From SAR202 cluster bacterium (GTDB lineage Bacteria > Chloroflexota > Dehalococcoidia > Lucifugimonadales > UBA3495): a stretch of DNA of 64,000 nucleotides. The stretch lies in assembly GCA_013204585.1 (NCBI GenBank), contig JABMNL010000053.1:1-64000 (forward strand), written 5' to 3'. A program made the translations under genes and the position numbers. This document shows positions 51,450-60,522 of the stretch, piece by piece (within the stretch, counting starts at the first letter, position 1; every line of letters begins with the position of its first letter). The notes beneath the pieces were generated by a model that ran no database searches, was not told the DNA's origin, and saw nothing but the letters and a program-made list of their open reading frames with translations.

Positions 51450-52808
51450 CTAGGCGGCCCCGTTGAACTCCGTAACTTCCGCCCGTTCCCTTTGGAATTT
51501 TAGGTAGGCCTGTTTGGTCATGGCGGGCCGGTAACTGGCCTTGATCTCTTTGGCCCGTTTTGCGCCGTCGGCCAGCAGATCAATGACCACCATGGCCATA
51601 ATCTTGGCGGGCAAGATTACCGCCGACTCATAGTCGTTGATGATGTAATCCCTGCTGTGTCCTGGGCCGGTGGCCCCGGCGGTGTAGGGATGGCAGGCCG
51701 GTATCAGTTGGCTAAGGTCTCCCATATCGGTGGAGCCACCCCGGTTGCGGCGGGCTGGCATCACCAAGGTTGCGCTGTCGCCGACCAGGTCCACCGCTGT
51801 GCGCCGAAAAATTTCCTGCAGTTTGACGTCTTGGTGCATGGGCAGGTAGCCGGGTATGGTTGTGATGTTTACCGACGCGCCGACTGCCAATGCCCCAGCC
51901 TTGAAACAACGGTCAACCGCCAGAGAGTTCTCCACCACCACCTTGGGAGTGGAAGAGCGGACACGCCATTCCAACCGGACATCGGAAGGGACAGCGCTAA
52001 CTGCATCGCCGCCCTTGGTCATGATGCCGTGGATACGGACCGTGTCCTCGGCTCGGTGGGTCTCCCTTAGGGCATTAATCGCCTGGATGCCAAAGGATGC
52101 CGCGTTCAGGGCATTGACGCCACGGTGGGGCAGGCTGCCCGCATGGGCACCCACGCCGGTGTACCTAACGTACTTCACCACGTGTCCGTTGCTGGTGCCG
52201 CCCATGGCAAATTTTCGTCCACCCATGTCGCTGGCGGTATGGCACATCATGGCGATGTCCACGTCGTCGAATTCGCCGAGCTTGATGAGTTCTTGTTTGC
52301 CGCCTAGGAACTCCAGCTTACCCTCGTCCCGCATCGCCAGTCGTTGCTCGACCTCGATAAATTCCTCGGCAGGGACGGCGAAGGGGACAATCTCTCCAGA
52401 GAGTTGGGCTATAACCTCTGGGGTTAGCAGCCCTATGGTTGCCCCCAGCATCATGCCAATTTGGCAGTGGTGCCCGCAGGCGTGGGCCGCCCCGGTCTCT
52501 GGGTCGGCGTGGGGGTGTTCGTTTACTACCAGCGAGTCCAATTCACCAATCACGGCTACGGTTGGGCCAGGGCCTGCGCCGCCGGGTATGCGGCCTTTCA
52601 GTCCGGTGATGGCCAGGCCACTGGTGTGGTGGATGCCAAGTTCCTGGAACTTTTGAGCGACCAGCTGGGAGGTTTTAATCTCGTGGAATCCAGATTCAGG
52701 ATTGGCCAACACCTGTTCGGCCAATCCGATGATCTCTTTCTTGCGCTTGTCGATGGTCTCGCAGGCTTTCTTCTTGAGTTCTTCGACTGTCAGATTTGGT
52801 GTAGTCAT
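51450..52808 (-). CDS. M20-family amidohydrolase (AbgB-like), copy 1
   Basis: This 452-residue zinc hydrolase belongs to the M20 peptidase / aminobenzoyl-glutamate hydrolase group. Metal-site segments are GAAHACGHHCQIGMMLGA and the catalytic glutamate of FAVPAEEFIEVEQRL; a dimerisation domain sits in the middle and GSTDMGDLSQLIPACHPYTAG holds the late histidine. It lies two bases after a paralogue on the same strand and is clearly related to it. Likely substrates are N-acyl amino acids or aryl-amide glutamates, but this is not settled. Confidence 0.88.
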   Translation of the reverse strand: MTTPNLTVEELKKKACETIDKRKKEIIGLAEQVLANPESGFHEIKTSQLVAQKFQELGIHHTSGLAITGLKGRIPGGAGPGPTVAVIGELDSLVVNEHPHADPETGAAHACGHHCQIGMMLGATIGLLTPEVIAQLSGEIVPFAVPAEEFIEVEQRLAMRDEGKLEFLGGKQELIKLGEFDDVDIAMMCHTASDMGGRKFAMGGTSNGHVVKYVRYTGVGAHAGSLPHRGVNALNAASFGIQAINALRETHRAEDTVRIHGIMTKGGDAVSAVPSDVRLEWRVRSSTPKVVVENSLAVDRCFKAGALAVGASVNITTIPGYLPMHQDVKLQEIFRRTAVDLVGDSATLVMPARRNRGGSTDMGDLSQLIPACHPYTAGATGPGHSRDYIINDYESAVILPAKIMAMVVIDLLADGAKRAKEIKASYRPAMTKQAYLKFQRERAEVTEFNGAA

Positions 52809-52810
52809 GC

Positions 52811-54142
52811 TTATGCGCCCTCGAAGGTCTCTTCCGAGGCCAAGTTACGCATAAATTTGAGGTATTCGGATATGGACATGTCCGCGCGCTGCCCGCCCAC
52901 GATACTGTTGCCGTGGGAAGCGCCGTCGCCGAGGATGTCGATGACCGTGTAGGCCAGGGCTTTGGCGCCTTTTATCACCGCCAGGGAATAGTCCTCGATG
53001 AGATAGGTCGCGCTGTGGCCGAGTCCGGCGGCCCCGCCCACATAGGGATGGATGGCGGGCATTAGGTGGCTGATATCGCCCATGTCTGTGGAGCCAGCCC
53101 GGTGTTCCACGTAGCCAACGTTGTCTTCGCCGACTAGTTCGACGGCGTTGGCCCTGAAAATCGCCGCCATTGGCTTGTTTTGTTGCAGGGGCATGTAACC
53201 GGGAATGGTCTGAATCTTTACACTCGCGCCCACGGCCATGGCTCCGGCCTTCAGCGCCCGGTCGACCTTAAGGTTGGCGTCCATGAGGGCTTCGAGTGTC
53301 TTGCCGCGGACGAAGGTTTCCATCCTTACATCGGCGGGAACCGCGCTGACGGCCTCGCCACCCTTGGTGATGATGGGGTGGACGCGGATGCTGTCTTCGT
53401 CCCGGAAGGTCTCACGGTTGAAGTTGATGGCAGTCATGGCCATGGTGGCCGCGTTTAGGGCGTTGATACCCAGGTGGGGCGCTCCCCCGGCGTGGCTGCC
53501 GCGGCCAATGAACTGGATGCGCTTGGCCACCGAGCCGTTGTTGGTGTTGCTAATGCACATCAGTTTTTCGGCTGGATTGGCGGTGGTGTGGAGCATCATC
53601 GCCAGGTTGACGTCGTCGAATTCGCCCAGGCGAACCAGCTCGGCCTTACCGCCTAGAAATTCGAGTTTGCCCTCGCGGCGGAGTTCGTCCCGGTATTCAA
53701 TCTCAATATATTCTTCGGCGGGAACGGCCATGAAGGCAATGCGCCCGGCCAGGGACCCGATGACATCGGGCTGGGTGAGGGCGGTGGCTGCGCCCAGCAT
53801 CATCGCTATCTGACAGTGGTGTCCGCAGGCGTGGGCCGCGCCAGTCTCAGAGTCGGCGTGGGGATGAGCGGCAATGATTAAAGAATCCAGCTCTCCCAGG
53901 ACTGCCAAGGTTGGTCCGGCGGTGCTGCCCAAGGCATCGGCCCGCACCCCGGTGATGGCCAAGCCACTTCTGGGCTGCATACCCAACTCGCCGAACTTTT
54001 GGGCGACCAGCCTAGCGGTCTTGAGCTCCCGAAAGCCAGGCTCGGGGTTCTGCAATATATTTTTGGCCAAAGCAACCAGTTCATCGGCTTTGGAGTCGAT
54101 GATTTCTGCTGCCCGGCGCTTCAGGTCCTCTTTCGAGGGCAT
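52811..54142 (-). CDS. M20-family amidohydrolase (AbgB-like), copy 2
   Basis: This 443-residue protein is the upstream paralogue. It has AAHACGHHCQIAMMLGAATAL, the acidic AVPAEEYIEIEYRDEL, and AGSTDMGDISHLMPAIHPYVGGAAGLGHS. The two proteins share the same layout over their length, indicating tandem duplication followed by divergence; they may form a heteromer like AbgA-AbgB. The start is ATG with GGAGATAA upstream. It is divergent from the glycerate kinase gene. Confidence 0.88.
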   Translation of the reverse strand: MPSKEDLKRRAAEIIDSKADELVALAKNILQNPEPGFRELKTARLVAQKFGELGMQPRSGLAITGVRADALGSTAGPTLAVLGELDSLIIAAHPHADSETGAAHACGHHCQIAMMLGAATALTQPDVIGSLAGRIAFMAVPAEEYIEIEYRDELRREGKLEFLGGKAELVRLGEFDDVNLAMMLHTTANPAEKLMCISNTNNGSVAKRIQFIGRGSHAGGAPHLGINALNAATMAMTAINFNRETFRDEDSIRVHPIITKGGEAVSAVPADVRMETFVRGKTLEALMDANLKVDRALKAGAMAVGASVKIQTIPGYMPLQQNKPMAAIFRANAVELVGEDNVGYVEHRAGSTDMGDISHLMPAIHPYVGGAAGLGHSATYLIEDYSLAVIKGAKALAYTVIDILGDGASHGNSIVGGQRADMSISEYLKFMRNLASEETFEGA

Positions 54143-54334
54143 TTAGTTATCTCCGAACATTTCGCTTCCCATCGTGGCATTTGGTTGGGCATTTGTGCGG
54201 CGCGTTCGATTGTAACAAAGGCCGCCTGGTAAAGGTATACCGGAGTGTATAATTGCATGGCCTCACCTAGGCTCAATAATCGGGCCGCTATTCGGGCCGG
54301 TAGTAGTATTTGGTAGCGGTATTTGGAAGTTCAT

Positions 54335-55468
54335 ATGAAAGTAGTTATTGCGCCCCAGGGATTCAAGGGCGGCATCTCCGGTCTCGAAGCTGCTCGGGCC
54401 ATTGCCCGTGGAGTTATCGCGGCAGTGCCCGACGCGGAGACAATATTGCTTCCAGTGGCTGACGGCGGCGATGGTACGCTGCATGCCCTGGTGGACGCCA
54501 CCGGCGGCGAGATTTTCACCAGCACGGTAACCGGCCCTTTGAGTCATCAGGTGCAGGCGCAATGGGGAGTAATGGGTGACGGCCGCACCGCCGTGATTGA
54601 GATGGCCAGGGCTTCGGGTTTGGCCATGTTGCCAAGGGGCAGGCGGAACCCAAAAATAACTACCACGCTGGGTGTCGGTCAGATACTGAAAGAGGCCCTG
54701 GAACGGGGTTACGGTCGGATAATCGTTGGCCTGGGTGGCAGCGCCACCAACGATGGCGGCGCAGGCATGGCCACTGCATTGGGTGTCCGCTTCTTAGACG
54801 CCAATGGCAACGCCCTGCCCCCCGGTGGTACTGCCCTGGCCCGCCTTGACCGAATCGACACATCTGGGCTACTGGAGCAGATTGCCGGCGTGGATATTAT
54901 CGCGGCCACGGATGTAACCAACCCGCTGTGCGGGCCAACCGGTGCGTCGGCGGTATATGGCCCGCAGAAAGGGGCAACGCCAGAGGTTGTCGTAGAGCTT
55001 GATGCCGCACTACTCAACTTCGCCCAGGTGATTAAACGAGATGTGGGTTTGGATGTCTTGGACACCCCCGGATCGGGAGCGGCTGGCGGACTTGGGGCCG
55101 GGTTGATGGCCTTTGCTGGGGCCAAGATTCAGTCTGGCATCGACATGGTCTGTCAGGTGCTGGACTTCGACTCCCATCTCGCTGGGGCCGACTTGGTGAT
55201 AACCGGAGAAGGGCGGGCCGACCATTCCACGGTGTTCGACAAAGCCCCGGTGGGTGTGGCGCGGCACGCCAAGGCCCACGGCGTCCCCACCATATTGCTG
55301 GCGGGCAGTCTGGGAGACGGACATGAGGAACTGTACGACCACGGCGTAGCGTCGGTGCTCTGCATCTCCGACGGCGCAATGTCATTTGAGAAGGCCCTCA
55401 GCCGAACTGGAGTGATGTTGGAGGGAACGGCGGAACGCGCGATGCGCTTGTTCTTGCTTAAGCCGTAA
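54335..55468 (+). CDS. Glycerate kinase (GarK/GlxK family)
   Basis: This 377-residue kinase phosphorylates glycerate, feeding it into lower glycolysis or serine metabolism. The start MKVVIAPQGFKGGISGLEAARAIARG, PVADGGDGTLHALVDATGGEIF, GLGGSATNDGGAGMATALGVRFLD, DVTNPLCGPTGASAVYGPQKGA and ITGEGRADHSTVFDKAPVGVARHAK segments are all family hallmarks. I use the ATG at 54335; the tracked start is four residues upstream. It matches the hydroxyacid and lactate-type oxidation genes elsewhere in the window. Confidence 0.92.
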   Translation: MKVVIAPQGFKGGISGLEAARAIARGVIAAVPDAETILLPVADGGDGTLHALVDATGGEIFTSTVTGPLSHQVQAQWGVMGDGRTAVIEMARASGLAMLPRGRRNPKITTTLGVGQILKEALERGYGRIIVGLGGSATNDGGAGMATALGVRFLDANGNALPPGGTALARLDRIDTSGLLEQIAGVDIIAATDVTNPLCGPTGASAVYGPQKGATPEVVVELDAALLNFAQVIKRDVGLDVLDTPGSGAAGGLGAGLMAFAGAKIQSGIDMVCQVLDFDSHLAGADLVITGEGRADHSTVFDKAPVGVARHAKAHGVPTILLAGSLGDGHEELYDHGVASVLCISDGAMSFEKALSRTGVMLEGTAERAMRLFLLKP

Positions 55469-55479
55469 AACCTGGCCCT

Positions 55480-55881
55480 TTAAGCCATCCGCTGACGCAC
55501 GAACCCCATTACCTGGTTGCAGAGTTCGATGGACCGTTCGGAGTCGACGCCGTCAAAGGCTTCAGAGCAGGTGCCGCTGGGCAGGAACTCAGGGTACCGG
55601 GTAATGTAGTGGTACTTGTCGAGTTGGCGGGCTTCGGCTTTGACCGTGTCGAACATCATGTCGAAGAGCTTGGCATCTTCGCAGAGGTCCAGCAGCGAAT
55701 GGCCCCAAACGTCCTCAACCTTCTTGTGGTACAGATAGGCTTTAATGGCCTTTTCTGCTGCCTGCTGTCCCATGAAACAGGCAAGGTTGTGTTTGCCGCC
55801 ATCCCGGAGGAAGCTGGCGTCTTCCAGGTCTTGTTCGGCCTGGCGCATCCATCGGGCGCCCTCCGCTAAATAATCAGGCAT
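55480..55881 (-). CDS. HEPN domain protein
   Basis: This 133-residue protein has the HEPN pattern. It starts [45 protein letters not shown], and later has [16 protein letters not shown], in which R-x5-H fits the catalytic R-x4-6-H motif of HEPN RNases. HEPN proteins act as toxins beside an MNT nucleotidyltransferase antitoxin. The partner gene overlaps by 8 bp just upstream. An alternative role is regulatory only. Confidence 0.8.
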   Translation of the reverse strand: MPDYLAEGARWMRQAEQDLEDASFLRDGGKHNLACFMGQQAAEKAIKAYLYHKKVEDVWGHSLLDLCEDAKLFDMMFDTVKAEARQLDKYHYITRYPEFLPSGTCSEAFDGVDSERSIELCNQVMGFVRQRMA

Positions 55882-56215
55882 TGTAAATCTCCCGTCCCTC
55901 GCGGACCGCCTTACCCAACGCTGGCAGCTTCTCGCGCATTTCTTCGAACTCGGCTGGGGTATAGACCAGGGTGTCGATGTCCACCGAGCACGGTAGATGG
56001 TACGAAAAGAAATCGGCGCGGCGTCCGAAAGAGTATTCGGTATCGTGGACGATGATTAATTCAATTTTGGTGTCTGGAGAAAAGTCCTCGGCGGCCATGT
56101 CGCCGGTCAAGATAACCTTCTCCACTCCTAGGATGGGAAGCATTTCCTCAATGGCCACCAAGTCCCGTTCCAGCATCTGTCGGCGGAACGCGGAAAATCC
56201 GACGCGCATCGGCAT
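55874..56215 (-). CDS. MNT-like nucleotidyltransferase protein with degenerate active site
   Basis: This 113-residue protein is the probable MNT-type partner of the adjacent HEPN protein. The N-terminal helix leads to [26 protein letters not shown], the place where MNT proteins have GSxARG...SDIDLLVV. Here the GS reads GD, and the aspartates that bind metal read K and E, so adenylylation activity is doubtful. The later [19 protein letters not shown] segment is typical. GGTGA lies upstream of the ATG. It may inhibit the HEPN protein by binding only. Confidence 0.7.
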   Translation of the reverse strand: MPMRVGFSAFRRQMLERDLVAIEEMLPILGVEKVILTGDMAAEDFSPDTKIELIIVHDTEYSFGRRADFFSYHLPCSVDIDTLVYTPAEFEEMREKLPALGKAVREGREIYNA

Positions 56216-56281
56216 ATATTCACCTATTGGCTGGTTGGATTAATTTCGAAAACGGTGGCCGAGGAAGGGGCTGCCCCCATC

Positions 56282-56314
56282 TCCGACTTCGTCGAGAGTC
56301 TCGACTTTGTCGGA
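56282..56314. repeat. 33-bp interspersed palindrome, copy 1
   Basis: tccgacttcgtcgaga-g-tctcgactttgtcgga is a near-perfect inverted repeat. The same unit recurs at 60523-60555, and a truncated form at 59537-59550. The shared left flank is cccccatc. Confidence 0.8.
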
Positions 56315-56320
56315 CCTACT

Positions 56321-56374
56321 CTTCCCCATTGCGAGGGGGAAGGGTAGTGTCCTCTCCCCCTGGAAGGGGGAGAG
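56321..56374. repeat. Two G/C-rich hairpin repeats
   Basis: cttccccattgcgagggggaag (56321-56342) and ctctccccctggaagggggagag (56352-56374) can each form a stem-loop. They continue the repeat-rich gap between the MNT gene and lutC, which otherwise shows no gene. Confidence 0.65.
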
Positions 56375-56424
56375 TTAGAGTGGGGGTAACTCATTACTTT
56401 GCCAGTCTTTGGTGGATACGGCGA

Positions 56425-57180
56425 CTAACCCAAGAGCACCATATGTACTTCTTTGGGGCCGTGGACGCCCTCCACGATGGTCATTTCAATGTCGGCGGTG
56501 CGGCTGGGGCCGGTGATGAAGTTCAAATAGCTGCCCATTTCACCGCCCCGCTGATGATACTCTAGCCGCCGCAACAAAAACAGGTCGTCTAGGGTTTCCA
56601 ACACTTCCTCGGGACGCACCAACGCTACGTGCACCGGCGGCACCAAGGAGACCAATCTGCTCAGCCCACGGCGGGGCAGCACGATAATTGATCCGGTCTC
56701 GGCCAGGGCGTAGTCGGCCCCGGTGATGCCAATATCAGCTCGCCGAATCACCTCGCGTAGCGCCCTTCTGGGAGTGGCATTGTTTTGGATTATGGGGGTA
56801 ATTGTGAGCCCAAGACCACGCAGCGCATCGTCTACTGGTATTTGATCAAAGACTTCCTGCCCGGAGCGGACGGCCCGTGCGGCTTCCTGGTTACGGGCCA
56901 AGGTTTCGATGTACCCGATGGCCTCTTCGCCGCCAGCCGCGCGAAAGACGTTCCAGCCGCCTTTCTGGGCCATGTCGGCCAATTTATCCAGCAGGGCCGG
57001 AAGGTTCTCCTGGACTCTTTGGCGTATTTCTGCGGCCTGGCTCTCCAGGTCGGCAGTGGTCTCCAGCAACCGTTGGTACGGCTGGGCGGGAGGCGTGTTG
57101 TCTCTGCCCAAAGATTCTCTTACGGACTGGAGGAATTCTTCTTTGGAAACGCCGGGAATATTGGTGTCTTGGTTGGTCAT
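56425..57180 (-). CDS. lutC: LUD-domain protein LutC
   Basis: LutC belongs to the LUD family and acts with LutA and LutB in oxidation of L-lactate to pyruvate. The 251 residues contain SVRESLGRDN at the N-terminus, IGITGADYALAETGSIIVL and RLVSLVPPVHVALVRPEEVLETLDDLF, and the ending with SRTADIEMTIVEGVHGPKEVHMVLL. It is the last gene of a minus-strand lutA-lutB-lutC run, starting one base after the LutB stop. The true substrate could be another hydroxyacid. Confidence 0.9.
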   Translation of the reverse strand: MTNQDTNIPGVSKEEFLQSVRESLGRDNTPPAQPYQRLLETTADLESQAAEIRQRVQENLPALLDKLADMAQKGGWNVFRAAGGEEAIGYIETLARNQEAARAVRSGQEVFDQIPVDDALRGLGLTITPIIQNNATPRRALREVIRRADIGITGADYALAETGSIIVLPRRGLSRLVSLVPPVHVALVRPEEVLETLDDLFLLRRLEYHQRGGEMGSYLNFITGPSRTADIEMTIVEGVHGPKEVHMVLLG

Positions 57181-57181
57181 C

Positions 57182-58675
57182 TTAATGACTGTCCGTGGCG
57201 TCCGTGGGCGGCCCGTCCGCTATTCCCTGCTCCCACAACTCGTGGAAGGTCTTGCGCGGCAATGCTGGTAGGTCACGGCCCCTGGTCCACTTGGAGACAA
57301 TGGGTAGGGGGAGTTTTCGGTACCACCGGCCGTCTTTGGTCATGGGCGTGATTGGCGAGAATTGAAGCAACCCTTGGAGTGTCCGTCCAGTCTGGTGTCC
57401 GAACTTAACAAGGGACGGTCTGCTCATTACCCAAGCGTAGACACGGGCGACCATTCGCTCCGATTCAGGTGCCGAGCGCTGGCTGTCATCAGGGCTCTCG
57501 GCGGTTTTCTTGCGCAGGTCCAGCAGCATCCTGGGGATGTCTATCTTGATGGGGCAGACTTCCCGACAGGCCCCGCAGAGGCTGGAGGCTTGGGGTAGTT
57601 CCTTGGCATTTTTCAGCCCAACCAGCATGGGCGTGATTACTGCGCCGATGGGGCCGGGGTAGACCCAGCCGTAGGCGTGGCCGCCGATGCGTTGGTAGAC
57701 CGGGCAGATGTTCAAGCAGGCCCCGCAGCGGATGCAATAGAGCGCTTCCCGCAACGCCGGGTCGGCCAACATTGCAGAACGGCCATTGTCTACGAGTATC
57801 AGATGGAATTCCTCGGGGCCATCCTCGTCGTCGGCGCGGCGCGGGCCGGTGGTCATGCTCACATAGCTGGTGATGCGCTGTCCGGTGGCGGAACGGGGCA
57901 GCAACCGGAGAAACGTGGATAGGTCTTGCATGGAGGGAATTACTTTTTCCATGCCGGTGATGCCGATGTGAATGCGTGGGGCAGAGGTACAGAGGCGACC
58001 GTTGCCCTCGTTGGTGATTATTACCAGGGTGCCGGTCTCGGCCACCACGAAGTTGGCCCCACTAATGCCTAGGTCGGCCTCCATGAACTTATCCCGCAGT
58101 ACTGTTCGGGCGGTGGCGGCCATGTGGAAAATGTCTTCGTCGTAGGGAATCCCCAGTTTTTCGGTGAAGAGTTCGGCCACGTCCTCCTTGGACTTGTGCA
58201 GGGCGGGGGCCACCAGATGGGATGGCGTTTCATTGGCCAGTTGGATGATGTACTCGCCAAGATCGGTCTCGTATACGTCCACTCCCAGGGCTTCCAACAC
58301 CGGGTTCAGATCCAGTTCCTCGGAAACCATGCTCTTGCTTTTGGTGGCGATTTTGACGTTCCGCGTGCGGACAATATGGGCGACTATCTCGTTGGCCTGG
58401 TCGGCGTCTTTTGCAAAGTGGAGGTGGCCACCGGCGGCGGTGACGTTGGCGTGGAGGAGGTCCAGGTAATAGTCCAGGTGCTCAATGGTGTGGATCTTGA
58501 TGTCCCTGGCCTGCTGACGCCACTGTTCCCAAACCTCGGGGGTGACTTCCTCGATGCGGTCCTGACGCGCAACGTCGAACCCGGACGCCACACGGTCAAG
58601 GGCCCGGCGCAGCTTGGGGTCGAGCATGGCTTGGGCCGACGCGGCGGAAAAGTTCTTTGTCTTTATTTCAGCCAA
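57182..58675 (-). CDS. lutB: Iron-sulfur LUD protein LutB
   Basis: LutB is the Fe-S electron-transfer subunit. The 497 residues have an N-terminal LUD domain (ISGANFVVAETGTLVIITNEGNGRL, TGPRRADDEDGPEEFHLILVDNGRS) and a C-terminal double 4Fe-4S ferredoxin domain (CIRCGACLNICPVYQRIGGHAYG; CGACREVCPIKIDIPRMLL). The start appears to be TTG with no good SD; translational coupling to lutA, 17 bp upstream, is possible. Confidence 0.93.
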   Translation of the reverse strand: MAEIKTKNFSAASAQAMLDPKLRRALDRVASGFDVARQDRIEEVTPEVWEQWRQQARDIKIHTIEHLDYYLDLLHANVTAAGGHLHFAKDADQANEIVAHIVRTRNVKIATKSKSMVSEELDLNPVLEALGVDVYETDLGEYIIQLANETPSHLVAPALHKSKEDVAELFTEKLGIPYDEDIFHMAATARTVLRDKFMEADLGISGANFVVAETGTLVIITNEGNGRLCTSAPRIHIGITGMEKVIPSMQDLSTFLRLLPRSATGQRITSYVSMTTGPRRADDEDGPEEFHLILVDNGRSAMLADPALREALYCIRCGACLNICPVYQRIGGHAYGWVYPGPIGAVITPMLVGLKNAKELPQASSLCGACREVCPIKIDIPRMLLDLRKKTAESPDDSQRSAPESERMVARVYAWVMSRPSLVKFGHQTGRTLQGLLQFSPITPMTKDGRWYRKLPLPIVSKWTRGRDLPALPRKTFHELWEQGIADGPPTDATDSH

Positions 58676-58692
58676 TAGGTGAGTCCCAAAAG

Positions 58693-59439
58693 TTATTTGG
58701 AGTCGGCGTCCAGAATTTGTGCTAGGTGCCGGACCTTCACGTTCGAGCCCTGCCGGTTGAGCGCCCCGCTAATGTTCATCAGACAACTCATATCGCAGGA
58801 CACTAGAGTGTCGGCGCCGCTGGCTTGGACGTTGGTTACCTTGTCGGCCACCATGCCCTCGGAAATGTGGGGGAACTTCACGGAGAATGTTCCGCCAAAG
58901 CCGCAGCAAATCTCCGCCCCGGCTAACTCTTTCTCTTCCAGTCCGGGTACTGAGCGCAGCAGTTTCTTGGGTTCCTCGCGGACTTCAACCTCCCGGAGCA
59001 TGTGACAACTGGGGTGATAGGCGGCGGTGCCTTGGTACTCTGCCCCGCAGGCAGCGGCGTCCTCAACTCCCAGCACCTTCACCAGAAACTCGGAGAACTC
59101 GTAGGTCTTGGCGGCCAGGGCCTTGGCTTCGGCAAGCAGTGTTGGGACGTCGGCGAAAAGTTCTAGATAGAAGACACGGATGGTGGCGGCGCAGGAGCCA
59201 GAGGGGACCACCACGTACTCGCTGTCGCGGAACTGGTCCAGCACCCGTTTGGCCAAGGTGCGGGCCTCTTGGGTGAACCCGGTGTTGTAGACCGGCTGGC
59301 CGCAACAGGTCTGGTCTTTGGGGAAGCCCACGGTGACACCCAGCCGACGCAAAACCTTGACCACGCTGACACCCACTTCGGGGTACAACTGGTCGATGAT
59401 GCAGGTGACGAAAAGGTCGGCGTTGGGTTTCTGGGTCAA
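58693..59439 (-). CDS. lutA: CCG-domain protein LutA
   Basis: LutA carries two CCG domains that bind an Fe-S cluster like those of heterodisulfide reductase and glycolate oxidase subunits. The first has TCCGQPVYNTGF, the second EICCGFGGTFSVKFPHIS, with a late SCDMSCLMNISGALNRQGSNVKVRHLAQIL region. The 248 residues are full length. The TTG start is tentative. It is the first gene of lutABC. The 350-bp gap upstream holds interspersed repeats. Confidence 0.92.
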   Translation of the reverse strand: MTQKPNADLFVTCIIDQLYPEVGVSVVKVLRRLGVTVGFPKDQTCCGQPVYNTGFTQEARTLAKRVLDQFRDSEYVVVPSGSCAATIRVFYLELFADVPTLLAEAKALAAKTYEFSEFLVKVLGVEDAAACGAEYQGTAAYHPSCHMLREVEVREEPKKLLRSVPGLEEKELAGAEICCGFGGTFSVKFPHISEGMVADKVTNVQASGADTLVSCDMSCLMNISGALNRQGSNVKVRHLAQILDADSK

Positions 59440-59793
59440 GGGGGATTCACTTCCGTTCTAGCTTCCAGAAGCGTACCAGAGGCAAAGGTGGCTAGCAAGA
59501 TTGGGAGGAAGGAATTGCTGCTGACAACGCCCCATCTCCGACTCCGTTGAACCTAACCTTCCCCCATGAGTAAGCGTTGCCTTAAAAATAGCGAAAGAAC
59601 CCAGCTTTCAGTTCGAACAACCCTATCCACATGTCATTCTGAGCGTAGCGAAGGGTCTGCCACGGTGGTGCTTGGAAGATTCTTTCCCGATGCATCGGGA
59701 CTTCACTCCTCAGAATGACAGTTTTGAGGCAAAGCCGACGAGTGGGGGAAGGGTCTATGCGGGATTAGATTCGTAGTAAGTGAGATTGACCGA
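59440..59793. other. Gene-free gap with interspersed repeats
   Basis: This gap of about 350 bp separates lutA from the next minus-strand gene. It contains a truncated copy of the 33-bp palindrome family near 59530-59566 and the 89-bp inverted-repeat element at 59632-59720. I see no coding region or convincing promoter. Confidence 0.7.
59632..59720. repeat. 89-bp element with 12-bp terminal inverted repeats
   Basis: TGTCATTCTGAG at 59632-59643 is matched by CTCAGAATGACA at 59709-59720. The centre contains the perfect 16-bp palindrome tcccgatgcatcggga (59685-59700). The opening (cattctgagcgtagcgaagg) resembles a widespread intergenic repeat type. It carries no gene and looks like a MITE-like or RNA-hairpin element. 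Confidence 0.8.
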
Positions 59794-60468
59794 TTAAAAA
59801 GGTCGGGGCGGGAGAATCCGGCGATAGACCCCTGGAGAGCCGGGCGCGTGGCCGTAACTGCCGCCGATGTATTGGTGCATCGTGTCCTGGGCGCGGTGGG
59901 CCTCCCAGGCTAGGGACTCGGGAACTTTCTCGTGTTCGAACTCGTAGACCGTCGTGTATTTGGGACTGCCTTCCACCGCGTGATAGCGACGGACGAACAG
60001 GCAGCCGGGCACTTTGAGATTGCCTGGAGTGCGGACGTTGTCGTAGTAATCGTTGTACTTGTCTTCGATTTCGGATGGCACAATCATTCGGCCAACCTGC
60101 AAGGCTGGGGCCATGCCTCGGCCCATGGTGTCAGGGTCGCTTTCCTTGGGGGAGATTTGGGTTAAAACGTTACGCACGGTGCCCCGACCGACAACCGACG
60201 GAGAAATGCGCTGGGTCCATTCGGTGGGGTTTTGACTCATGTGTTTGTATTCGGGGGACTGAATCGCCGCCGCCGTTTCTAGCTCATAGAGGGCCATATA
60301 GCGCGGGCCGCCCTTGGTCGCCTGGTAGAGAGCGGCGTCCAAGAATCCCGGCGCGCTGAGCCGCTCGGGTAGATGCTCCTGGGCATACCAGGCGTTGAAC
60401 TCGAAATCGTGCTCAGCGTCAACGTCGGCAAACACCATCAACAGCGCTGAACCTTTCTTTTTAACCAT
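59794..60468 (-). CDS. Duplicated dimeric alpha/beta-barrel (ferredoxin-fold) protein, EthD-like
   Basis: This 224-residue protein consists of two related halves. The first has FNAWYAQEHLPERLSAPGFLDAALYQATKGGPRYMALYELE; the second has YNDYYDNVRTPGNLKVPGCLFVRRYHAVEGSPKYTTVYEFE. Each half fits the ferredoxin-like dimeric alpha/beta-barrel fold found in EthD, Dabb and related proteins, which bind or cleave small aromatic or polyketide ligands. The role is unknown. The ATG has AAAGGAAG upstream. It lies beside the ThDP enzyme gene on the same strand. Confidence 0.7.
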   Translation of the reverse strand: MVKKKGSALLMVFADVDAEHDFEFNAWYAQEHLPERLSAPGFLDAALYQATKGGPRYMALYELETAAAIQSPEYKHMSQNPTEWTQRISPSVVGRGTVRNVLTQISPKESDPDTMGRGMAPALQVGRMIVPSEIEDKYNDYYDNVRTPGNLKVPGCLFVRRYHAVEGSPKYTTVYEFEHEKVPESLAWEAHRAQDTMHQYIGGSYGHAPGSPGVYRRILPPRPF

Positions 60469-60522
60469 GATTTACTTCCTTTGTGGGGTTGGTGATAATT
60501 TTGACGGGGAAACGCCCCCATC

